DNA of 20,441 nucleotides from an uncultured Lachnospiraceae bacterium (lineage in GTDB: Bacteria > Bacillota > Clostridia > Lachnospirales > Lachnospiraceae), in the NCBI GenBank assembly GCA_902463835.1, contig CABQGZ010000007.1, positions 1-20,441 on the forward strand, written 5' to 3'. The notes under the pieces were generated by a model that saw only the letters and a program-made list of their open reading frames with translations, did not search any database and was not told the DNA's origin. The translations under genes and the position numbers were made by a program. This document shows positions 15,713 through 20,441 of this stretch, piece by piece; within the stretch, counting starts at the first letter, position 1, and each line of letters opens with the position of its first letter.

Positions 15713-16642
15713 ATGAAACGGAGCGGCTATCAGCGTAAAAGGAGCAGGGCAGGGATGTTGTTCATCCTGCCCTGGCTTATCGGCATTGTCCTGTTTTTTT
15801 TACAGACGGTTTTTAATTTATTGAGATATTCCTTCTGCGATCTTACGGTGGTTCAGGGGGCGGGTTACGTATATGAGAAGCTGGAAAAGGGATGGTTTTC
15901 CCATTATCTGGATGCGTTTACAAGGGACGCCCTTTTTCCGCAGAAGCTGATGGGATCCTTGAGCGATATGCTTTACCGCATTCCCATCATTCTGGTATTT
16001 GGCCTGGTGGTAGCCATTGTGCTGAACCAGAAATTCAAGGGGAGAGGCGTGATGCGCTCCATCTTTTTTATACCGCTTCTGATCTCCTCCGGCGTGATCG
16101 CGTCGATCATAAAGGGGAGCCTGACGTCCACCGTAATGGGCGGGGATTCCTCAAACAATATTTTTAATGCGGCGCTGCTGACCAATATGCTCTATGAGTT
16201 TGGTTTGCCGGATAAGCTGGTGGGAACCATCGGCAGTCTTGTCTCCAACGTGACGGATCTGGTGTGGCAGAGCAGCGTGCAGATCATCGTGTTTATCATG
16301 GGCCTGATGACAATTCCGGCCACGTATTACGAGGTGGCGCAGGTGGAGGGCACCACCGCCTGGGAGACCTTCTGGAAGGTGACCTTCCCGGCGGTGTTCC
16401 CCTATATCTTCGTCAATCTGATCTACACGGTGATCGATCATTTTGTGAGCTACGACAACGGCGTGATGAAATACATTATGGATACGGCCTACAAGGATTT
16501 CAAGTACTCTTATGCCTCGGCGATGATGTGGATCTATTTTATTATCATTATTGCGGCGCTGGCACTGGTGGTAGGTCTGATCTCGTTGTTGACGCCTTAT
16601 CTTGAGCGGAAGGAGAAAGGAGGGAGGAAGCATGGAAGATAA
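15713..16642 (+). CDS. Sugar-type ABC transporter permease (first subunit)
   Basis: A 309-residue inner permease of the UgpA/LacF/MalF type. A basic start (KRSGYQRKRSR) leads into a first membrane helix (GMLFILPWLIGIVLFFLQTV), the usual opening of this family. Further hydrophobic helices are IPIILVFGLVVAIVL, IFFIPLLISSGVIASII, VQIIVFIMGLMTIPA and a final IYFIIIIAALALVVGLI. The cytoplasmic EAA loop that contacts the ATPase is EVAQVEG at residues 207-213, followed by a TFPAVFP segment. Start chosen at 15713 for its ribosome binding site; 15692 would add seven residues and overlap the binding-protein gene by 4 bases. It pairs with the second permease, whose start overlaps this gene's end by 11 bases. 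Confidence 0.92.
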   Translation: MKRSGYQRKRSRAGMLFILPWLIGIVLFFLQTVFNLLRYSFCDLTVVQGAGYVYEKLEKGWFSHYLDAFTRDALFPQKLMGSLSDMLYRIPIILVFGLVVAIVLNQKFKGRGVMRSIFFIPLLISSGVIASIIKGSLTSTVMGGDSSNNIFNAALLTNMLYEFGLPDKLVGTIGSLVSNVTDLVWQSSVQIIVFIMGLMTIPATYYEVAQVEGTTAWETFWKVTFPAVFPYIFVNLIYTVIDHFVSYDNGVMKYIMDTAYKDFKYSYASAMMWIYFIIIIAALALVVGLISLLTPYLERKEKGGRKHGR

Positions 16643-17603
16643 GCGAAGAGAGAAGGATGTGAGCAATATCGCTGTCTCGCCTATGTATTTTCTGGGACGG
16701 ATCGTGTGGAGCATCGTGCGGTTTCTGTTTCTTCTGGGGATGGCTTTTGTGATCCTGTATCCTATATTTTATATGCTCAGCATGGCGCTTCGGGATTCGG
16801 TGGACATGTATGATTCCTCTATCGTGTGGATCCCGCGTCATTTTACCCTGGAGAATTTCAAGCTTCTCTTTACCGATCTGGATTTTCTTCCGGCATTGAA
16901 GAATTCCGGCATTATCACGGTGGTGTGCACAATTCTGCAGATCTTTGTCTGCGCGGCCACAGGCTATGGCTTTGCACGCTTTGAATTCCGGGGGCACAAG
17001 CTGCTGTTTCTGATCGCTGTCTTTACGATTATTGTGCCGCCTCAGATGGTGAATCTGCCCAACTATATGCTCTTTGGAGATTTTGATATTTTCGGCATCA
17101 TTCACGGGCTGACCGGGGCGGAGAAGACCTTCAGCATGCTGGATCAGTACGCGACGGTCTTTCTTCTGGCACTGCTGGGGCAGGGCATCCGCTCCGGGCT
17201 CTTTATCATGATCTTCTATGAGTATTTCAAGGGCATCCCAAAGGAGCTGGAGGAGGCGGCGATGATTGATGGCTGCGGTTACCTGAAGACATACACGCGG
17301 ATCATGCTGCCCAATGCGGACGGACCCATTGTGACGACACTGATATTTTCGGCTGTCTGGTATTGGAATGATTATTATACCATGACGACCTTTTTCACCA
17401 ACATACGGACGGTATCGGTGAAGCTGTCGGGGCTTAGCAGTTCCCTGACGAATTTCTTCGGGACAGACGCTTATAACCCCTATAAGATCATGACGACGCA
17501 GCAGGCGGCCTGCCTTGTGTGTCTTGTACCGGTATTTATTCTGTTTATTGTTTTACAGCGGAGGTTCTCACGCAGTGTACTGACCTCCGGGTTAGTGGGA
17601 TAG
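16632..17603 (+). CDS. Sugar-type ABC transporter permease (second subunit)
   Basis: A 323-residue permease of the UgpE/LacG/MalG type. It opens with a charged tail and a helix containing LFLLGMAFVILYPIFYMLSM, followed by the family-typical WIPRHFTLENFKLLF loop. The EAA loop, where the ATPase docks, is EEAAMIDG at residues 207-214 and continues to IMLPNADGPIVTT. The C-terminus (RRFSRSVLTSGLVG) is the classic end of this family. The ATG at 16632 is used, with GGGAGG upstream; a TTG at 16602 is less likely. It overlaps the first permease and forms the translocation pore with it. No ATPase gene follows in the window, so a general sugar ATPase encoded elsewhere probably energises the pair. Confidence 0.93.
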   Translation: MEDKRREKDVSNIAVSPMYFLGRIVWSIVRFLFLLGMAFVILYPIFYMLSMALRDSVDMYDSSIVWIPRHFTLENFKLLFTDLDFLPALKNSGIITVVCTILQIFVCAATGYGFARFEFRGHKLLFLIAVFTIIVPPQMVNLPNYMLFGDFDIFGIIHGLTGAEKTFSMLDQYATVFLLALLGQGIRSGLFIMIFYEYFKGIPKELEEAAMIDGCGYLKTYTRIMLPNADGPIVTTLIFSAVWYWNDYYTMTTFFTNIRTVSVKLSGLSSSLTNFFGTDAYNPYKIMTTQQAACLVCLVPVFILFIVLQRRFSRSVLTSGLVG

Positions 17604-17612
17604 GAGGTAGTG

Positions 17613-20441
17613 ATGCTTCGAGATACGAATAAAAAAATAATCTCAGCGGTACTTGTGGTGGTGCTGCTTCTGGGACTTGGCGTTCCGGCCATGGCGGAGC
17701 AGGCGGCGGACGCCCCGGTTCCCCAAAGGACGACCGGGGAAGAGACAGCCCTGGGAGAGACGTTTCCGACCGAGGCGGATCCTGCACCCGGAGAAAATGT
17801 AGTGCTTCGGGAGAGTCGTACAGGGGAAAGAATCGAATTTTCTCCGGAGAAGGCAGTTCTGCTGACGGAGGGACAGTCCGATTCGTGGGAGCTTTCGGCG
17901 GCGGATGCGGGAAATTATTACGTGTCTGTCTGTTACCGGGCTGTCCCGGGCAGGCAGATCAACCCGGAGGCTGTCCTTTCCTTTGCGGGCGGCGATGTAT
18001 CCTGGAACCAGTCGGTCACCTTTTCCAGAAGGTGGAAGGATCTTCACACGGACGGCCGGTTTCAGAAGGATTCCAACAAGAATGAAGTGGTGCCAAAGGT
18101 GGAGGAGGAAGTAATCTGGCAGCAGGCGGTATTCGGTCTGTCGGCGGAGGGCGGAAGCAGCGCTGCAGCCCTTTTGGCGGGGGATTACACATTCACTGTC
18201 ACCATGTCCAGCGAGGCAGTGGAGATTGGGGACATCCGTTTGATTGCCGGAAAGCTCTGCTCCTACAGCACATATGCGTCCCGTATGGAGCAGCTTTCCG
18301 GGAAGGCTTCCCGGCCCGTTGTGATCGAGGCGGAGGTGATGGATGCCAAGTCGGACTCCTCTATTATCGCTACCTATGATCGGTCTTCCCCCAGTATCAG
18401 CCCTAACGTTACGGATGCAATCTCCTTAAATATCGTGGGCGGCTCCTGCTACGCGGAAAGGGGCCGGTGGATCGAGTGGCGGTTTGATGTGGAAGAGGCG
18501 GGCTTCTATGCGCTGGATGTGCGGTACCAGCAGGATGGGCTTAGGGAACTTGGCGTCGGCAGAAAGATCTATATCGACGGCGTGATTCCCTTTCAGGAAT
18601 TTGACAACTACCTGTTTGATTACGGCCAGAACTACGAGACCGTGCGGCTTGCGGACGATAACGGCGAGCCGTATTACGTCTATCTGGATCAAGGGGAGCA
18701 TAGCCTGCGGATGGAGGTCAGCCTGGAGCATCTGAAGAAGCAGGTGTATGATCTGACGAATTATATTCGCCAGTGTAATTCCATGTACCGCCAGATCATC
18801 AGCATCACCGGCGCATCACCGGATGTGTACCGTGATTACGACCTGGATAAGGAGCTGCCGGAATTGATGGTTTTCCTTGCGGATTCGGTGGAACGGCTGG
18901 AACGGCTGGCGGAGGAGATCGAGGCGTGCGCTAAGAATGGAGAGGGGAGCGAGACGTCGGTGATTCACGACATGATCCGGACGATGAATCGTTTCCTGGA
19001 TAAGCCTTATAAGATTCCTTCCATGCTCAGTGAGTTCAAGAACGGGATTGATTCCCTGGCGAATCTGATCATCACGCTGGAGACCCAGTCGCTGACCCTT
19101 GACTATCTTACATTCACGCCGAAGGAGGAAGCCATAGCGGATGGCAGCAGCAGTTTTTGGAGCTATCTTTGGTTCCGCCTGAAATCCTTCTTCGCCTCCT
19201 TTACACGGGATTACAATACCGTCTCTGGAAACGGAGAGAAGACTCTGAAGGTCTGGATCAACATGGGCGACATGCTGGTGAGCGGTTCCGCGTCGGGGCG
19301 CGACCAGATGCAGATTATCCGGCAGCTGTCTGAGGACAGCTTCACCACGAAGACCGGGATCTCTGTGGAGTATTCGCTGGTCAGCGCCGGGGATACGCTG
19401 TCCCAGGCGATTCTTGCCGGCAAAGGGCCGGATGTGGCGCTGTTCGTTCCGGAGCAGAGCGTGGCGAATCTGGGGATTCGCGGTGTTCTGGCGGACATGC
19501 GGCAGATGGAGGATTTTGACAAGGTGGAGGAACAGATCTATGATTCTGCGTTTATCCCCTTCACCTTTGACGATCAGGTCTACGCCGTGCCGGAGACCCA
19601 GAACTTCTATATGATGTTCCTGCGGGAGGATGTGTTTGAGGAGCTGGGACTTGCGGTTCCGGATACCTGGGAGGATTTCTATGCGGTGCAGGCGAAGCTT
19701 GCGGAGAAGAAGATGGAGATCGGAATCCCGGAGGGCCAGGATATCTTCGAGATGCTTCTCTTACAGCATGGCGGGACGATCTACAATGAGGAACTGAATG
19801 CCAGCGCCCTGAAATCCCAGGAGGCGGTGGAGGCCTTTACCCAGTGGACGGATCTGTATGTGAAATACAGCCTGCCTCAGACCTTCAGCTTCATCAACCG
19901 TTTCCGAACGGGAGAGATGCCTCTTGGCATTATGACGTATACCATGTACAACCAGCTGTGCGTTGCCGCGCCTGAGATTCGGGATCAGTGGTCCATGTAT
20001 CCCATTCCGGCTTCCGTACGCGAGGACGGTTCTTTGGACCGCAGACAGAGCAGCAGCAACACGGGCTGTATCGTTATCGATTCCTCAAAATACAGGGATG
20101 AGGCTTACGAATTTGTAAAATGGTGGACTGACGGCACGACCCAGGCGGAATTTGGCCGTCAGGTGGAATCCACCCTGGGCAAATCCGCCCGGTACAATAC
20201 GGCCAACAAGGTGGCTTTTGAAGAACTGAACTGGACTGGCTCGGAGCTTCGGATTCTGCGGGATGCAAGGGAGAGCGTGACAGACATTCCCCAGACCATG
20301 ATCACCTACTATGTGACCAGGTGCGTGTCCAACGCCTTCCGAAAGGTGGTATACAGCTATGAGAATCCCAGGGACGTCATCTATCGCTACAGTGACGACA
20401 TGGATCTGGAATTTGAACGTAAGAGAGATGTTATGGGAGAG
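17613..20441 (+). CDS. Large CBM-like/solute-binding fusion protein, 3'-truncated by window
   Basis: Open from 17613 to the last base (943 codons seen); the stop lies beyond the window. TAGGAGG gives the ribosome binding site just after the permease stop. A Sec signal ends near AMA (residue 28), with no lipobox. Residues about 85-225 form a beta domain (SWELSAADAGNYYVSVCYR). Residues about 238-370 resemble a CBM6/CBM35-type carbohydrate-binding module: VVIEAEV at the start, WIEWRFDVEEAGFYALDVRY in the middle and LDQGEHSLRMEV at the end. A helical stretch (about 372-535, with VERLERLAEEIEA) acts as a spacer. From residue 546 (KVWINMGD) to the window end is a nearly complete solute-binding fold, with AGKGPDVALFVPE, YAVPETQNFYMMFLREDVF and YEFVKWWTDGTTQAEFG. 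This is about twice the size of an ordinary binding protein. It probably binds polymer with its first half and feeds fragments to the importer. Confidence 0.87.
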   Translation, partial: MLRDTNKKIISAVLVVVLLLGLGVPAMAEQAADAPVPQRTTGEETALGETFPTEADPAPGENVVLRESRTGERIEFSPEKAVLLTEGQSDSWELSAADAGNYYVSVCYRAVPGRQINPEAVLSFAGGDVSWNQSVTFSRRWKDLHTDGRFQKDSNKNEVVPKVEEEVIWQQAVFGLSAEGGSSAAALLAGDYTFTVTMSSEAVEIGDIRLIAGKLCSYSTYASRMEQLSGKASRPVVIEAEVMDAKSDSSIIATYDRSSPSISPNVTDAISLNIVGGSCYAERGRWIEWRFDVEEAGFYALDVRYQQDGLRELGVGRKIYIDGVIPFQEFDNYLFDYGQNYETVRLADDNGEPYYVYLDQGEHSLRMEVSLEHLKKQVYDLTNYIRQCNSMYRQIISITGASPDVYRDYDLDKELPELMVFLADSVERLERLAEEIEACAKNGEGSETSVIHDMIRTMNRFLDKPYKIPSMLSEFKNGIDSLANLIITLETQSLTLDYLTFTPKEEAIADGSSSFWSYLWFRLKSFFASFTRDYNTVSGNGEKTLKVWINMGDMLVSGSASGRDQMQIIRQLSEDSFTTKTGISVEYSLVSAGDTLSQAILAGKGPDVALFVPEQSVANLGIRGVLADMRQMEDFDKVEEQIYDSAFIPFTFDDQVYAVPETQNFYMMFLREDVFEELGLAVPDTWEDFYAVQAKLAEKKMEIGIPEGQDIFEMLLLQHGGTIYNEELNASALKSQEAVEAFTQWTDLYVKYSLPQTFSFINRFRTGEMPLGIMTYTMYNQLCVAAPEIRDQWSMYPIPASVREDGSLDRRQSSSNTGCIVIDSSKYRDEAYEFVKWWTDGTTQAEFGRQVESTLGKSARYNTANKVAFEELNWTGSELRILRDARESVTDIPQTMITYYVTRCVSNAFRKVVYSYENPRDVIYRYSDDMDLEFERKRDVMGE

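Noticed and set aside
15794..15801. Run of eight T bases in the first permease gene as a slippage site
   Set aside because: It is shorter than the ten-A run, encodes part of a membrane helix in an intact family member, and a slip would give no sensible product.
1..20441. Search for CRISPR arrays, tRNA or rRNA genes, insertion sequences and transposases
   Set aside because: No direct-repeat/spacer pattern, no structural RNA motif and no transposase-like protein were seen; genes fill nearly the entire window.

Overview
The window looks like part of one long, single-strand operon from a Gram-positive gut-type Clostridia, most likely a Lachnospiraceae member. The evidence is strong GGAGG-type ribosome binding sites, Sec and lipoprotein signal peptides, a dockerin-type domain, and carbohydrate-uptake ABC components typical of that family. 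Every supported gene is on the + strand. Gaps are at most about 38 bases and several genes overlap, so no stretch over 300 bases lacks a gene. I saw no convincing terminator, tRNA, rRNA, CRISPR array or mobile element. The window cuts the first gene at its 5' end and the last gene at its 3' end.

Layout: (1) the C-terminal part of a Gfo/Idh/MocA-type NAD(P)-dependent oxidoreductase; (2) a membrane-anchored endonuclease/exonuclease/phosphatase (EEP)-fold hydrolase; (3) a 1404-residue secreted protein with three beta-rich modules, a helical linker, a beta domain, a dockerin-like domain and a C-terminal SGNH esterase-like domain; (4) a shorter secreted paralogue with two of the same modules but no dockerin or SGNH; (5) a second EEP-fold protein, a lipoprotein paralogous to (2); (6) a peptide of about 60 residues; (7) a secreted protein with an InlB-repeat-like motif and a C-terminal cohesin-like domain; (8) a cell-surface protein with two more modules, a fibronectin type III domain and a C-terminal membrane anchor; (9) a DUF4874/DUF4832-type lipoprotein; (10-12) a solute-binding lipoprotein and two permeases of a sugar-type ABC importer, with no ATPase gene in view; (13) a very large protein, open to the window end, with carbohydrate-binding-like beta domains followed by a second solute-binding domain.

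Read as a system, it encodes a surface apparatus: anchored and released proteins carrying repeated putative carbohydrate-binding modules, a possible cohesin/dockerin pair to assemble them, two phosphodiesterase-type enzymes, an esterase and a glycosidase-like protein, plus an importer for the products. The enzyme set suggests a substituted glycan or glycolipid bearing ester and phosphate-ester groups, but the substrate is not shown by the sequence. The most notable observations are the dockerin and cohesin-like domains in one operon, a run of ten A bases exactly at the dockerin-esterase junction where slippage either way would remove the esterase, seven copies of one module over three proteins, and a mirrored EEP/modular-protein duplication whose halves differ in base composition.
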